64,000 nucleotides of DNA from Psychromonas sp. MB-3u-54 (GCF_002836415.1 NZ_PJBP01000186.1:1-64000), one strand, 5' to 3'; shown: positions 19,837 to 29,529, counted from the stretch's first letter. Translations and numbers: made by a program. The notes: a model not told the origin generated them from the letters alone.

Positions 19837-21303
19837 TTAAAACGGGCTGTCAAGTAACTGCATGCCGATATATACCGCTTTAATCTGGGTATAGGATTTA
19901 AGTGTTTCGCTACCATTTTCGCGGCCAATACCGGACATTTTATAGCCACCAACCGGCATTTCAGCGGGAGATGCGCCAAAACTGTTAATCCAGCAAATAC
20001 CGGCATCAATCTGATGTATCACTCGGTGAGCGCGCGTAATATCCTGAGTAAACAGGCCTGCTGCTAATCCTAAACGGGTATCATTTGCACGGCGAATAAC
20101 TTCATCTTCATCACTGAAGGTCAGGACAGACATAACAGGACCAAATATTTCTTCTTTAGTTAAAGTCATTTCGTCGGTGCAGTCAGCAAAAATCGTTGGC
20201 GCAACAAAATAGCCGTCGGGTGCATTTTCTGGTCGTAATGCTTTACCGCCGGTAAGCAGGGTAGCGCCTTCGGCTTTACCTATTGCAATATAGTCGAGCA
20301 CTTTTTGCTGGTGATCCTTGGAAATAAGAGGACCAAAGTTGGTCTCAGGATTCATCGGATCGCCGCAGATAATATTTTGCTCTGTACGCTCAACCAGACG
20401 CTTAATAAAACGGGGGTAAATATCGTCCTGCACAAATACGCGGGTGCCGTTTGTACAGACTTCACCCTGCGTATAGAAATTGCCTAACATAGCTGCAGAG
20501 ACCGCATTTTCGAGATCGGCATCATTAAAAATAATCAACGGTGATTTACCGCCTAATTCCATGGTGACGGCTTTTAGTGAACTAGCAGCTGCTGCCATTA
20601 CTTTTTTGCCAGTACCGACTTCACCGGTAAATGATATTTTAGCAATATCTTCATGGTTGGTAAGCCAGGCACCAACACGGCCATCGCCTTGAACTACGTT
20701 AAACACACCATCGGGCACACCCGCCAAAGTGAATATTTCGGCTAAACGCATTGCACCGCGCGGTGTTTCTTCCGACGGTTTAAAAATCATTACATTACCG
20801 CAAGCTAAAGCCGGGGCTGCTTTCCAACAGGCAATCTGCAGAGGATAGTTCCATGCACCTATGCCTGCACAAATGCCCAGAGGCTCGCGGCGAGTGTAAT
20901 AAAAATCATCACCGACCTGCTGCTGATTACCTTCAATGCTCGGGGCAAGACCTGCAAAAAATTCAATGGTATCGGTACCTGTCACGACATCAACAACCGA
21001 TGCTTCCTGCCATGGTTTACCGGTATCAAGTACTTCACCCTCGGCAAGCTCATCATTGTGTTCACGCAATAACGCCACGGCCTTAAGCAGAATACGACTG
21101 CGCTCGACCGGGGTCATTTTTGACCATTTAGCAAAACCTGCTTTGGCGCTCTCGATGGCGGCCTGCTGGACTGCTTGATCAGCTGTTTCAACTAAGTAGC
21201 TAACCTTTCCTGTCGCGGGATTGATTACTTCAAATGTTTCACCTGTGTTATTGGCTATATATTGACCGTGGATATAATTTTGATAAACGACTAATGATGA
21301 CAT
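19837..21303 (-). CDS. betB: Betaine aldehyde dehydrogenase
   Basis: This 488-aa ALDH-superfamily enzyme makes glycine betaine from betaine aldehyde with NAD(P)+. The cofactor segment is [19 protein letters not shown], the general base lies in [10 protein letters not shown], and the catalytic cysteine is in [14 protein letters not shown]. The C-terminal ALDH region is complete. Its ATG overlaps the betI stop codon by one base (TAATG), which suggests translational coupling. Confidence 0.95.
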   Translation of the reverse strand: MSSLVVYQNYIHGQYIANNTGETFEVINPATGKVSYLVETADQAVQQAAIESAKAGFAKWSKMTPVERSRILLKAVALLREHNDELAEGEVLDTGKPWQEASVVDVVTGTDTIEFFAGLAPSIEGNQQQVGDDFYYTRREPLGICAGIGAWNYPLQIACWKAAPALACGNVMIFKPSEETPRGAMRLAEIFTLAGVPDGVFNVVQGDGRVGAWLTNHEDIAKISFTGEVGTGKKVMAAAASSLKAVTMELGGKSPLIIFNDADLENAVSAAMLGNFYTQGEVCTNGTRVFVQDDIYPRFIKRLVERTEQNIICGDPMNPETNFGPLISKDHQQKVLDYIAIGKAEGATLLTGGKALRPENAPDGYFVAPTIFADCTDEMTLTKEEIFGPVMSVLTFSDEDEVIRRANDTRLGLAAGLFTQDITRAHRVIHQIDAGICWINSFGASPAEMPVGGYKMSGIGRENGSETLKSYTQIKAVYIGMQLLDSPF

Positions 21304-21899
21304 TAATTTTCTCCGTGTTGCGCGATAAGGGCCTTAATAAAGGCTTTAGATAATATTTGGGCTTGTTTGAAATCTTCTTCGGGTGTTGAACTCAGCGCAC
21401 TGCGCAGCCAGAAACCATCAATCATTGCTGCGCTTTGTTTAGCGGCATTCATTGCGTCGGTTGCGGGTAAAAGCTGCTTAAAAGAAAAAAGCAGGTTGCT
21501 GTATAAACGCTGGTTATTGATATGTTGAAATCTTGCCAGTCCCGGATCATGCATTGCCTGGGCCCAGAAACTTAACCATGTTTTAGCCACTGCTTCAGAC
21601 CGTTGTAACTCGGTAAAATTGGCTTCAACAATCATAGAAAGTCTGACGGCAGGAGACAGTGTTTTTCCCGATGTCCTGATCAGTAATGCCTGCTTTAATT
21701 CATCGATAAGATATCTAAGGGTTGCTTCTATTAAACCCTGTTTTCCGCCAAAATAATGGCTGATGATGCCCGATGACATTCCCGCGAATCCACTGATGGT
21801 ATTAATTGTCGTGTGCTGCAGACCATGACGTTCGACAGATACCAGCGTGGCATCGATAAGTTGCTGTTGCCTTAGCTTTTTCATCACTGGTCTTGGCAT
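21303..21899 (-). CDS. betI: BetI transcriptional repressor
   Basis: This 198-aa TetR-family repressor has an N-terminal HTH (residues about 10-55, with [20 protein letters not shown]). It represses the bet operon and is relieved by choline in characterised relatives. It is the first gene of the betIBA-proXWV transcript. A perfect palindrome in its upstream region (21934-21947) is the likely operator, giving autoregulation. Confidence 0.93.
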   Translation of the reverse strand: MPRPVMKKLRQQQLIDATLVSVERHGLQHTTINTISGFAGMSSGIISHYFGGKQGLIEATLRYLIDELKQALLIRTSGKTLSPAVRLSMIVEANFTELQRSEAVAKTWLSFWAQAMHDPGLARFQHINNQRLYSNLLFSFKQLLPATDAMNAAKQSAAMIDGFWLRSALSSTPEEDFKQAQILSKAFIKALIAQHGEN

Positions 21900-21933
21900 A
21901 TATCGCTTCCCTGTGGTGTTGAAAATATTGTTG

Positions 21934-21947
21934 ATTGAACGTTCAAT
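21934..21947. promoter_or_regulatory. Probable BetI operator
   Basis: ATTGAACGTTCAAT is a perfect 14-bp palindrome 35 bp upstream of the betI start. It closely resembles the sequence protected by BetI in E. coli as I recall it (ATTGGACGTTCAAT). The rest of 21900-22394 is AT-rich and contains no gene I can support. Confidence 0.65.
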
Positions 21948-22394
21948 TAACAGCTATCCTAATGATTCGTGCCCTAACTATCAAGTGTTAATTAAATGTT
22001 ATTAGAATTGATTAGTCGTTAATTTAATGTGATGCGCCGTAAAAAAAGAATAACAAATTGCTTGGGGATGTTGATTCATGGGGCTTGTGGCATGTTTGTG
22101 AAAATAAGAAATAATTTAATAGTTACAAAAAAAATGATTTAGGCTGTAACTATTTAAGGGGGGGTAATAATAAAATAAACAGCAGTTAGGCTGTTTTTTA
22201 AGCAAATAACCTTGATTGTATTGCTTAAAAAGGGGAATGTGTTTGGCATTGTGTTCTGCGAAATGAAGCCGCCGCAGATTCTAATCAGGGGCTCAGCGGA
22301 TTCAATAGAGGAACATATACAGTTCCAATCAAAAAGAAAAAACGCGTGTTTTACCCGCAGGGTAAACGCCAATATGACTCTTTTTTTATGGGTT

Positions 22395-24197
22395 TTAATG
22401 CCTCGATGGGGGCTCAAATGCTTGTTGTTCTGCACTGCGAAACTGTAACTCTGCCAGATGCGCATATAAGACATCGGTGCGCATAAGCTCTTCATGGCTG
22501 CCAATCGCTCGAATCCTGCCGTTATCAATAACAACAATGCGTTTTGCCTTGACCACCGTGGCCAAACGATGTGCGATGATAAGAGTAGTGCGCTTGTGCA
22601 TTAATGTTTGTAAACTCTGCTGCACCAGTCGTTCACTTTCGGCATCCAGCGCACTGGTTGCCTCATCTAACAGCAGTATGGGGGGATCTTTAAGAATGGC
22701 ACGGGCGATGGCAATGCGCTGTTTTTGACCGCCGGATAAACGCACGCCTTTTTCGCCTAAAAAGGTATTATAACCTTCAGGTAATTGCAAAATAAAGAGA
22801 TCGGCAGAGGCGGATAGCGCCGCTGCCCGAACCTCGTGATCGCTCGCAGCCGGACGACCATAACGAATATTTTCCAGTGCACTGGTCGCAAATACGACGG
22901 TTTCCTGAGGAACAACGGCCATGACTGAACGCACATCCTGCGGATTCGCCGCGCTTATATTCACCCCATTGATAGAAATACAGCCCGATTGCGGATCGTA
23001 AAAGCGTAATAGAAGCTGAAAAAGGGTACTTTTTCCGGCACCGGAGGGGCCGACAAAGGCGATAGTCTCACCGGCTGTTATATTCAAATTAATGTTTTCT
23101 AATGCATTTTTATCGGGGCGTGAAGGATAATGGAAATTGACTTTATTAAAGCTTATCCTGCCTTCTCCCGATGCCGGGATAGGCATTGGATTCTCGGGCA
23201 TACAAATCTTTGCTTGGGCATTGAGTAATTCGATTAACCTTTCCATCGCGCCAGCGGCGCGTTGCACTTCCCCCCACATTTCGCTGAGCATCGCACCTGA
23301 ACTTGCAAGCAGTACGGTGAATAAAACGAACTGTGCCAATTCGCCGGGTAACATATTGCCATTGATCACTTCCTGCGTGCCTATCCAAAGTACTAAGGTG
23401 ATTGCACCGAGCAGCAGAAACATGCTGCTGAAAGACATCACAAAGCGCAGCTTAATACGTTCAACGGCAGCTATAAATGCGGCTTCTACTGCTTTTTTAA
23501 AGCGTTGATTCTGGATTTTTTCCAGCGTATAAGCCTGCACTGTTTCGATAGCATTGAGCATTTCATTGGCCATCCCGCTAGACTCTGCAATTTTGTCCTG
23601 AGCGTTGCGCGATAGTGTGCGTACCCTGCGCGCAAGCCAAATAATGGGCCCGATAACCGCGGGAATAAGTAATACAATGATCAGTGTTAAAGAGGGGCTG
23701 CTATACATAATGCCGGCCAGGGAAATAAATAACATCACAGTGGAGCGTAGCGCGATTGAAATTCCGACACCGGATATGGCTTGTACCAGTGTGGTATCTG
23801 TGGTCAGACGGGAAAGCACTTCCCCTGTTTGTGTTACTTCAAAAAAGCTCGGATCTTGTTTGAGTACCTGCGCATATATTTTTTCGCGTATATCGGCAAC
23901 AATTCGCTCGCCTAACCAGGTGATAAGGTACAAGCGCGTGGCTGACAAGATACTGATCAGGAGAATAACCCCCAGAACCACCTTAAAATAAAAATCTATT
24001 TTGTCAGCATTACCGCTGGTTATGCCGCTATCAATAAGGTAACGGGCTGCAATCGGCAGGCTGCCTGTGACCGCTGACGCCAGTAGTAGAATAATAATGG
24101 CCAGGATCAAAGTATTTTTATAAGGCCGCATAAAAGGCAGCAGGGCTTTTAAGGGTTTAAGGGAAGCGCCTTTAGGGCGTGGCTTAAGGGATTGCAT
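22395..24197 (-). CDS. ABC transporter, fused permease and ATPase (MsbA-like)
   Basis: This 600-aa half-transporter has six N-terminal membrane helices (about residues 25-310) and a C-terminal ATPase. The ATPase carries Walker A GPSGAGKST, signature LSGGQKQRIAIARAIL, Walker B ILLLDEATSALD and the switch histidine in LIIAHRLATV. It belongs to the exporter group with MsbA and multidrug/lipid exporters and would act as a homodimer in the inner membrane. The substrate is unknown. It is not obviously co-transcribed with its neighbours. Confidence 0.9.
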   Translation of the reverse strand: MQSLKPRPKGASLKPLKALLPFMRPYKNTLILAIIILLLASAVTGSLPIAARYLIDSGITSGNADKIDFYFKVVLGVILLISILSATRLYLITWLGERIVADIREKIYAQVLKQDPSFFEVTQTGEVLSRLTTDTTLVQAISGVGISIALRSTVMLFISLAGIMYSSPSLTLIIVLLIPAVIGPIIWLARRVRTLSRNAQDKIAESSGMANEMLNAIETVQAYTLEKIQNQRFKKAVEAAFIAAVERIKLRFVMSFSSMFLLLGAITLVLWIGTQEVINGNMLPGELAQFVLFTVLLASSGAMLSEMWGEVQRAAGAMERLIELLNAQAKICMPENPMPIPASGEGRISFNKVNFHYPSRPDKNALENINLNITAGETIAFVGPSGAGKSTLFQLLLRFYDPQSGCISINGVNISAANPQDVRSVMAVVPQETVVFATSALENIRYGRPAASDHEVRAAALSASADLFILQLPEGYNTFLGEKGVRLSGGQKQRIAIARAILKDPPILLLDEATSALDAESERLVQQSLQTLMHKRTTLIIAHRLATVVKAKRIVVIDNGRIRAIGSHEELMRTDVLYAHLAELQFRSAEQQAFEPPSRH

Positions 24198-24235
24198 ATT
24201 ATCCTACCTGCAAGTAATTAAATATATGAAAGAGA

Positions 24236-24378
24236 GTCAGCGCACTAGGTCATTAGATTAGGTCATCACATTATGCCATTACTCTATGTCATCAATCTAC
24301 ACCATCACTCTATGGCATCACTTTATGGCATCACTTTATGTCATCACGCCAGGTCATCACACTAGGTCATCACACTAG
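24236..24378. repeat. 13-bp minisatellite, 11 copies
   Basis: Eleven tandem 13-mers run without gaps, consensus GTCATCACACTAG with variants such as GGCATCACTTTAT. The two last copies are identical; the earlier ones have diverged. The array lies in the upstream region of the MsbA-like gene, starting 38 bp before its ATG, so its length could affect that promoter. The remaining gap to 24578 is AT-rich with no gene seen. Confidence 0.9.
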
Positions 24379-24578
24379 GTTGTTATTACTTCTCCGTGTT
24401 TATCCTGATTTTAGTTGGGCAATACAAAAAACGCTTGTTTTTGTATTAGATATTCACAGCTGATCATATAAAAACCCACCCAAAAAATTACTTAGGTTTG
24501 CAGCTTATAACGTATTTTTAACGGGGTTAATTTATAACGGGGTGATGCAGTATCACCCCTTTATAAAGCAGCGAACAG

Positions 24579-25457
24579 TTATTGCTGAGTTTGAAACCCC
24601 GCTATTTTATGCCAAAAACCATTGCACTCTTTACTCGCAAGTTGGATAGGTGAGCCTGTTCCATTAACAGCCGCCCGGTAATCTTGCAGTGAGGTAAAAC
24701 TCTCTGTCCCGCTGGGGCTAACCCTAATAATATCCACAAGTCCCTGCATCGAAGGCACATCATTAAGCAGGTTATAACAATATCCGGATTGTGTTTGTAT
24801 ACCATTTAACACAAAAACTTGCTGATCCTCCTGGGTTGTTGCAGGACGCCCGACAGGATATTTAATGCAGCATAACTTACAATCATCCTTGGCTTTATTT
24901 TCTGATCGTGCGGTAAAGCAGCGCGCAGAATAGGCTAAGGGTATATGCCCATGAGCAAACAGCTCAACCTCGAATTGCTCCCTTATGCCTAATTGCGTGC
25001 ACTCCGCTAATATTTTTATTAACCAGTCACGGGATAATTCTACGGGCATTACCCAACGCTGCATGCCTTTATTGATCAGCAATTTGATCACACTGGCGTT
25101 ATAGCAGTTGATCGCAGGCCCGCACACAAAGGGGACTTTATTTTCTGCCAATATCTGCACCGCCCCCAAGTCATTTGCTTCTACTTTAAACAGTCCATTC
25201 TCACATATTTGCCGCAGTATTTTAATTTCAGAAGGCGCTTCTAACAACGCCATGGAGGATAAAACGACCTCTTTTTTTGCGTCTGCTAATTGTTTCGCTA
25301 AATTGATCCAATCTCGTGTTTTTAGTTCTCGTCGTTTACTGCAAACTGTCTCACCAAGATAGATAATGTCAGCTTCGCTCGTTAAAGCTTGCTGATAAAA
25401 CGTCTCTACTGTCTGTTTTTCCCAGTAGTAGAGCAGGGGGCCTAATGCTAACTTCAC
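24579..25457 (-). CDS. ubiV: UbiV, O2-independent ubiquinone hydroxylation protein
   Basis: This 292-aa U32-family protein (formerly YhbV) forms a complex with UbiU for O2-independent hydroxylation in ubiquinone synthesis. The cysteines expected to bind the [4Fe-4S] cluster are visible: C39 in ETVCSKRRE, then the group in SARCF and DDCKLCC around residues 180-200. Length is normal. It follows ubiU after a 50-bp gap on the same strand. Confidence 0.92.
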   Translation of the reverse strand: MKLALGPLLYYWEKQTVETFYQQALTSEADIIYLGETVCSKRRELKTRDWINLAKQLADAKKEVVLSSMALLEAPSEIKILRQICENGLFKVEANDLGAVQILAENKVPFVCGPAINCYNASVIKLLINKGMQRWVMPVELSRDWLIKILAECTQLGIREQFEVELFAHGHIPLAYSARCFTARSENKAKDDCKLCCIKYPVGRPATTQEDQQVFVLNGIQTQSGYCYNLLNDVPSMQGLVDIIRVSPSGTESFTSLQDYRAAVNGTGSPIQLASKECNGFWHKIAGFQTQQ

Positions 25458-25507
25458 TTGTATTCCTTAATATTGATTGTTTGCGGCTGTCGTTTATGAT
25501 CAACAGG

Positions 25508-26503
25508 TTATTGCCAATCTCGGTGGTAAGCGCCTAAGGTTGTCTGAGTTCCTTCAGAAACATTTGCCAGCACCCTGTCCCATGACTCTTTTACTCGATA
25601 GGCAGCTGGATTTGCTCGATAGGAATCAATCGCTTCACGCCAAACGCGGGTTATTTGTTCAACATAAGCGGGGCTCCTTTGCCGACCTTCAATTTTAACG
25701 GCGCAAATATTAGCCTCCATTAACGCCGGCAGCATCGACAGTGTGTTCAAACTGGTTGGCTCCTCAATAGCATGGTAAAGGTTACCTTCAACATTAAACT
25801 TACCTTTACAAAGGGTTGGATATCCGGCTTTATCATCGGCTTTATAACGATCGATTAAAATATCATTTAAGCGCGTTTCGAGCCCGTTCTCGGTTTTTTG
25901 ATAACGTACATACTTAGCCGGAGAACATGCCCCGACGGTGTTTGGTGATTCACCGGTAAAATAGGATGACAAATAACAACGACCTTCGGCCATAATACAT
26001 AAACTGCCAAACGCAAAAACCTCCAGAGGCATATCAGTACTGCGGGACAGTTGTTTCACTTGCTGCAGGGAAAGTACACGTGGTAAGACAACGCGTTGTA
26101 CATTAAAATTTTCTTGATAAAACTTTATGGCTTCGGTATTGGTGGCAGAGGCTTGTACCGATAAATGTAATTCTAAATCTGGGTGTTTATTCACGGCATA
26201 ATCAAGTGTTGCAATGTCGGCAATAATGGCTGCATTAGCCCCTAAGTCAGCACATTTATCAACGGCGTTAAACCAGCGTTTTTCACCACCGGGATGCGCG
26301 AATGTATTGATTGCCACGTGTAATTTTTTATTATGATCACGTACATATTGCGCCCCCTGGTCCATTTTTTTGTCGTTGAAATTTAAGCCTGCAAAATGGC
26401 GCGCATTGGTATCATCCTTTAAACCAATATAAACGGCATCAGCACCACCATCAATTGCTGTTTTTAATGCCGGTAAACTACCAGCAGGGCACAAAAGTTC
26501 CAT
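25508..26503 (-). CDS. ubiU: UbiU, O2-independent ubiquinone hydroxylation protein
   Basis: This 331-aa U32-family protein (formerly YhbU) starts MELLCPAGSLPALKTAIDGG. The family signature EVFAFGSLCIMAEGRCYLSS supplies two cluster cysteines, with further ones in TVGACSPAKY and PTLCKGK. It works with UbiV in ubiquinone synthesis without oxygen, and the two genes form an operon. The divergent ubiT gene starts 178 bp away. Confidence 0.93.
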   Translation of the reverse strand: MELLCPAGSLPALKTAIDGGADAVYIGLKDDTNARHFAGLNFNDKKMDQGAQYVRDHNKKLHVAINTFAHPGGEKRWFNAVDKCADLGANAAIIADIATLDYAVNKHPDLELHLSVQASATNTEAIKFYQENFNVQRVVLPRVLSLQQVKQLSRSTDMPLEVFAFGSLCIMAEGRCYLSSYFTGESPNTVGACSPAKYVRYQKTENGLETRLNDILIDRYKADDKAGYPTLCKGKFNVEGNLYHAIEEPTSLNTLSMLPALMEANICAVKIEGRQRSPAYVEQITRVWREAIDSYRANPAAYRVKESWDRVLANVSEGTQTTLGAYHRDWQ

Positions 26504-26609
26504 TTAAATTCCTCACTATAATAAACATAATGGATTGTAGGAAATGGACATTTTATTTTATTGATGTAAGGCAGGAGAAAGTAAGATAAACACAGTTTCA
26601 GCACTGTTT

Positions 26610-26623
26610 TTGATTTGGATCCG
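26610..26623. promoter_or_regulatory. Candidate FNR-type site between ubiU and ubiT
   Basis: TTGATTTGGATCCG matches the FNR consensus TTGAT-N4-ATCAA at 8 of 10 informative positions. It lies in the only intergenic space between the divergent ubiUV and ubiT units. FNR control of these genes is known in E. coli. One weakly conserved half-site means it could be chance. Confidence 0.35.
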
Positions 26624-26681
26624 TATTTATTGATGAGATTAGTATTTATAATATGGGATATATTTTTACGCGGGAAAATCA

Positions 26682-27206
26682 ATGTTTACTTCAGCCATTG
26701 CAAATGTTCATCACCAGCTTGTTATTAATGCGCCAAAGGCGTTAGCTTATCCAAACGCCTTTGTCCCTTTTTTTATGCAAAAAAAATTGTTATCGGAGTT
26801 ATTAGATAGGTTACTTTCGGAGGCTATTGAAGATAATGAGTTGAATTTTTTACACCATAAATGGTTGAAAATTGAAGTGACAGATCTTAAGTTTAGTTGT
26901 TATTTGAGTTTCTTAGATAAGAAATTTATGATTAAACAGCAATGCGAACAGAGTGATGTCACATTTTCAGGGGCGTTAAATGAATTTATATTGATTGCCG
27001 GAAGAAAAGAAGATCCCGATACACTCTTCTTTCAAAGGCGTTTAGTGATTGAAGGGGATACTGAGTTAGGTTTAGAGATTAAAAACCTGCTCGACAACAT
27101 AGATTTTGAAAATTTATCCCCTCTTGTTGAAAAATCCTTGAATAATTTTGCTGATTTTGTACAGCGCGGTTTAATTAAACCTCAGCGAAAAGAGATAAGT
27201 GCATAA
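26682..27206 (+). CDS. ubiT: UbiT, SCP2-domain ubiquinone accessory factor
   Basis: This 174-aa protein has an SCP2 lipid-binding domain (about residues 40-140; core WLKIEVTDLKFSCYLSF and DVTFSGALNEFILIAGRKEDPDTLFFQRRL, given here as two pieces of the domain). It is the O2-independent counterpart of UbiJ and is thought to bind quinone intermediates. It is divergent from ubiUV, the usual arrangement in related bacteria. Length fits YhbT-type proteins. Confidence 0.9.
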   Translation: MFTSAIANVHHQLVINAPKALAYPNAFVPFFMQKKLLSELLDRLLSEAIEDNELNFLHHKWLKIEVTDLKFSCYLSFLDKKFMIKQQCEQSDVTFSGALNEFILIAGRKEDPDTLFFQRRLVIEGDTELGLEIKNLLDNIDFENLSPLVEKSLNNFADFVQRGLIKPQRKEISA

Positions 27207-27315
27207 TTTTTGTGTCTGATCAGTAAGAAAGTTTCATAATCATTGCAAAAGCACTTGCTGATTTCGTTATCTTTAGGTAGCTTCGTCGTAATAATTAAGT
27301 CATAAAGAGAAATAT

Positions 27316-27780
27316 ATGTTAATAGTAGAATATTTGAGCAAAAGTTATCATCGATTTTTACCCGATTTAGCTGAGCATGCCAACCTAAAGTCTCGTTTTC
27401 TGATCACGCTAAACGGGCCAAGCAGCAGTGAACTGAGTGCTATTATTGGTGATATCAACAGTTTGACAAACAAATCGGTACAGGTATCTACGGCGATTTT
27501 AGATAAAGAAACCAATCAAGGCGTTGGTGAAATATTCCAAAAAGCTAAAGTTAGTCGCGATATTTTATTGTTTTCCGGCGCTGATTCATTACTTGAGAAA
27601 CGTGCAGGAATAAGAGGTTCCCATGATCGTGATGCAAGTTTTGATCTTAATGAACTGCAGAAAAACATCGCCAATCATGATGGTATTGTGATCCTTGCGA
27701 CAGACAAAAAACAGATATTGACGTCATCAATGTCTTCAAAAGTGAATGTGCTGATCCGTTTCCCCGTTGCAGATAAATAA
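27316..27780 (+). CDS. Small AAA+-like protein lacking Walker motifs
   Basis: This 154-aa protein aligns by eye with the core of VCP/CDC48-like AAA+ domains. The Walker A position reads GPSSSELS (34-41) instead of GPxGTGKT, and Walker B reads ILLFSGAD (83-90) instead of xLFDEAD. The following KRAGIRGSHDRDASFDLNEL matches the canonical KRxEVKDxHDRYANxExxxL stretch, and VILATDKKQ (125-133) matches sensor 1 (LATN). The fold is probably retained while ATP binding is lost. No lid domain or partner domain is attached. It lies 109 bp after ubiT and could be co-transcribed. Function is unknown. Confidence 0.6.
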   Translation: MLIVEYLSKSYHRFLPDLAEHANLKSRFLITLNGPSSSELSAIIGDINSLTNKSVQVSTAILDKETNQGVGEIFQKAKVSRDILLFSGADSLLEKRAGIRGSHDRDASFDLNELQKNIANHDGIVILATDKKQILTSSMSSKVNVLIRFPVADK

Positions 27781-28080
27781 TTTTTCATTTTTAAAAAAAG
27801 TGTAATTTTAGACGCGCAGTACCACCTGTGCGTCTAAAGTCGTGCTTGCAGAACAATAGAACGCCCTGTTATCGTCCTCGCCAACCCCGTTTATACTCAT
27901 ACCTCCCTGTAAAAAATGATCAGTACATAACGATCCAAATGTTACTATTCAAATAATGTATTGTTGTTGCAATTATTCGAGCAATTGTAATAGTGCTTTG
28001 GAAGTGGCAAACGCTGCGATGGTATTTAAAAAAGAGCCCGATTATTATAATGTAACAAGAATGATAAAGGTGTATTAAAG
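27781..28080. other. Intergenic region, nothing supported
   Basis: Directly after the AAA+-like gene, TTTAGACGCG and CGCGTCTAAAG-type arms (around 27809-27840) form a hairpin that could end transcription. Otherwise the stretch is AT-rich without a visible gene. Confidence 0.35.
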
Positions 28081-28569
28081 ATGTTTTATAGAGTAAGAAC
28101 AGATCAGGAAATTGAGCAAGTGATTAATCTTGCCTGGTGTATTTGGACTGAACATTACACGCCTATTATAGGCGCTAAACAGGTTGAGTATATGCTCAAC
28201 CATTTTCATTCAAAGGCACAAATAGCGCAGCAAATAAATGTCGATAATTACCAATATTTTTTAATTAAAAGTGAGACTAAAGAGATTGGTTATATTGGGC
28301 TTAAAATAGATAAAGATGCACTTTTTTTAAGTAAAATTTATATTTTAGGCTCTGCTCGAGGCACGGGCGTTGGCAGGGCCACAATTGAATTCATTAAAAA
28401 TTTGGCAGAAAAAAACAATCGAAGAAAAATATATTTAACCGTTAATAAATATAATAACGATGCCATTACAGCTTATGCTAAATTTGGTTTTATTAAAACC
28501 GGTGAACTATGTGCAGATATCGGTGGCGGTTATAAAATGGATGATTTTCAAATGGAACTTGTTTTTTAG
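28081..28569 (+). CDS. GNAT family N-acetyltransferase
   Basis: This 162-aa protein has the acetyl-CoA motif GSARGTGVGRATIEFIKNLA (about residues 92-111) and the C-terminal AITAYAKFGFIKTGEL. The N-terminal region, with a Trp-rich ACIWTEHYTPIIG-like stretch (residues 20-32), is common in GNATs of unknown substrate. Codon use is AT-rich like its neighbours. It is independent of the GNAT at 500-1000 and not closely similar to it. Confidence 0.85.
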   Translation: MFYRVRTDQEIEQVINLAWCIWTEHYTPIIGAKQVEYMLNHFHSKAQIAQQINVDNYQYFLIKSETKEIGYIGLKIDKDALFLSKIYILGSARGTGVGRATIEFIKNLAEKNNRRKIYLTVNKYNNDAITAYAKFGFIKTGELCADIGGGYKMDDFQMELVF

Positions 28570-28682
28570 CTCGTTGAAAATTTCATCTCGTATAATCAAG
28601 CACAAGCGGCTTTAATTTCATTATGTTACCGGCCTTATTAAAGGATAAATAATATCTATTACATGCGCTATAGGGAGTAAAC

Positions 28683-29135
28683 ATGAGACGTCCATTTTCT
28701 GTAAATGTTTTTTTATATAAAATAGTGGCAGGAAAAATTGAATATTTAATGCTCAAACGCAACCCTCGAACTGACTTAAAGATACCCGGTTTTTGGCAAT
28801 GCGTCAGTGGTGCTCTTGAAAAAGATGAAAATTTTGCAATGGCAGCTAAACGCGAGGTATTTGAGGAAACCGGACTGCTAATAGAGACTGTTACAGCGAC
28901 CGGATTTAAACTGACTTACCCTATTCAAGATGAATGGCGTACTCATTACGGGCCGGATCCTATCGACGTGGTTGAGCCTGTTTTTTTCAGTAAAGTAGAA
29001 GCGGATCCGGTGTTGTCCGAGGAGCATTCTCATTTTGAATGGCTCGCCTATTCAAAAGCTTATCAACGTTTAACCTTCGGTGATTATCAACGCGCTATTG
29101 CGTCAGTTAATAATATGTTGAAAGCGAAAGCTTGA
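28683..29135 (+). CDS. Nudix hydrolase
   Basis: This 150-aa protein carries a complete Nudix box: G at GALEKDENF, then KREVFEETGL (residues about 43-65). It cleaves a nucleoside diphosphate linked to another moiety. The pattern resembles NudB-like dihydroneopterin triphosphate pyrophosphatases, but the substrate is not certain. The last codons and the stop overlap the 8-bp minisatellite that follows, so the C-terminus KAKA is set by the first repeat unit. Confidence 0.85.
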   Translation: MRRPFSVNVFLYKIVAGKIEYLMLKRNPRTDLKIPGFWQCVSGALEKDENFAMAAKREVFEETGLLIETVTATGFKLTYPIQDEWRTHYGPDPIDVVEPVFFSKVEADPVLSEEHSHFEWLAYSKAYQRLTFGDYQRAIASVNNMLKAKA

Positions 29136-29228
29136 AAGCTTGAAAGCTTGAAAGCTTGAAAGCTAGAAAGCTAGAAAGCTAGAAAGCTAGAAAGCTAGAA
29201 AGCTAGAAAGCTGAAAGCTGAAAGCTGT
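29128..29228. repeat. 8-bp minisatellite (AGCTTGAA / AGCTAGAA)
   Basis: About twelve octamers run from inside the last codons of the Nudix gene. They are first AGCTTGAA, then AGCTAGAA, and finally shortened AGCTGAA units. The Nudix stop codon TGA is part of the first unit. The array ends about 60 bp before the glutaredoxin-like gene. It is similar in size and sequence flavour to the array at 6331-6476. Confidence 0.9.
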
Positions 29229-29291
29229 TATAAGAGTGAGAGTAAATACACGAATCTTAACCACCCATATTTATCTTCAGGAATTATTATT

Positions 29292-29519
29292 ATGAAACGT
29301 GTTGTATTGTATTCTATGAGCCATTGCCCGCATTGTGACGCGGCTAAAAAGTATCTGTCGCAACAGAATATCCAGTTTCGTTTAGTCAATGTTAAAACAG
29401 CAGCAGGGCAAAAAGAATTTAGTAAAAGCGGTTATCGCGGAGTGCCAATTCTAAAAATAGGGGATCAGTTTATAAACGGCTTTTCTGTTAAGGAATTTAA
29501 TAAACTTTATCAGCTGTAA
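29292..29519 (+). CDS. Glutaredoxin-like protein
   Basis: This 75-aa thioredoxin-fold protein has the redox motif CPHC (residues 12-15), the cis-proline segment GVPILKIGDQF and a short C-terminal helix. It resembles NrdH/glutaredoxin-type small disulfide reductases. The partner is not evident. A bidirectional terminator follows. Confidence 0.88.
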   Translation: MKRVVLYSMSHCPHCDAAKKYLSQQNIQFRLVNVKTAAGQKEFSKSGYRGVPILKIGDQFINGFSVKEFNKLYQL

Positions 29520-29529
29520 AATTAAAAAA

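Noticed and set aside
22154-22537. 127-codon minus frame at the end of the MsbA-like gene
   Set aside because: It overlaps the real ATPase C-terminus in another frame and lacks any signature.
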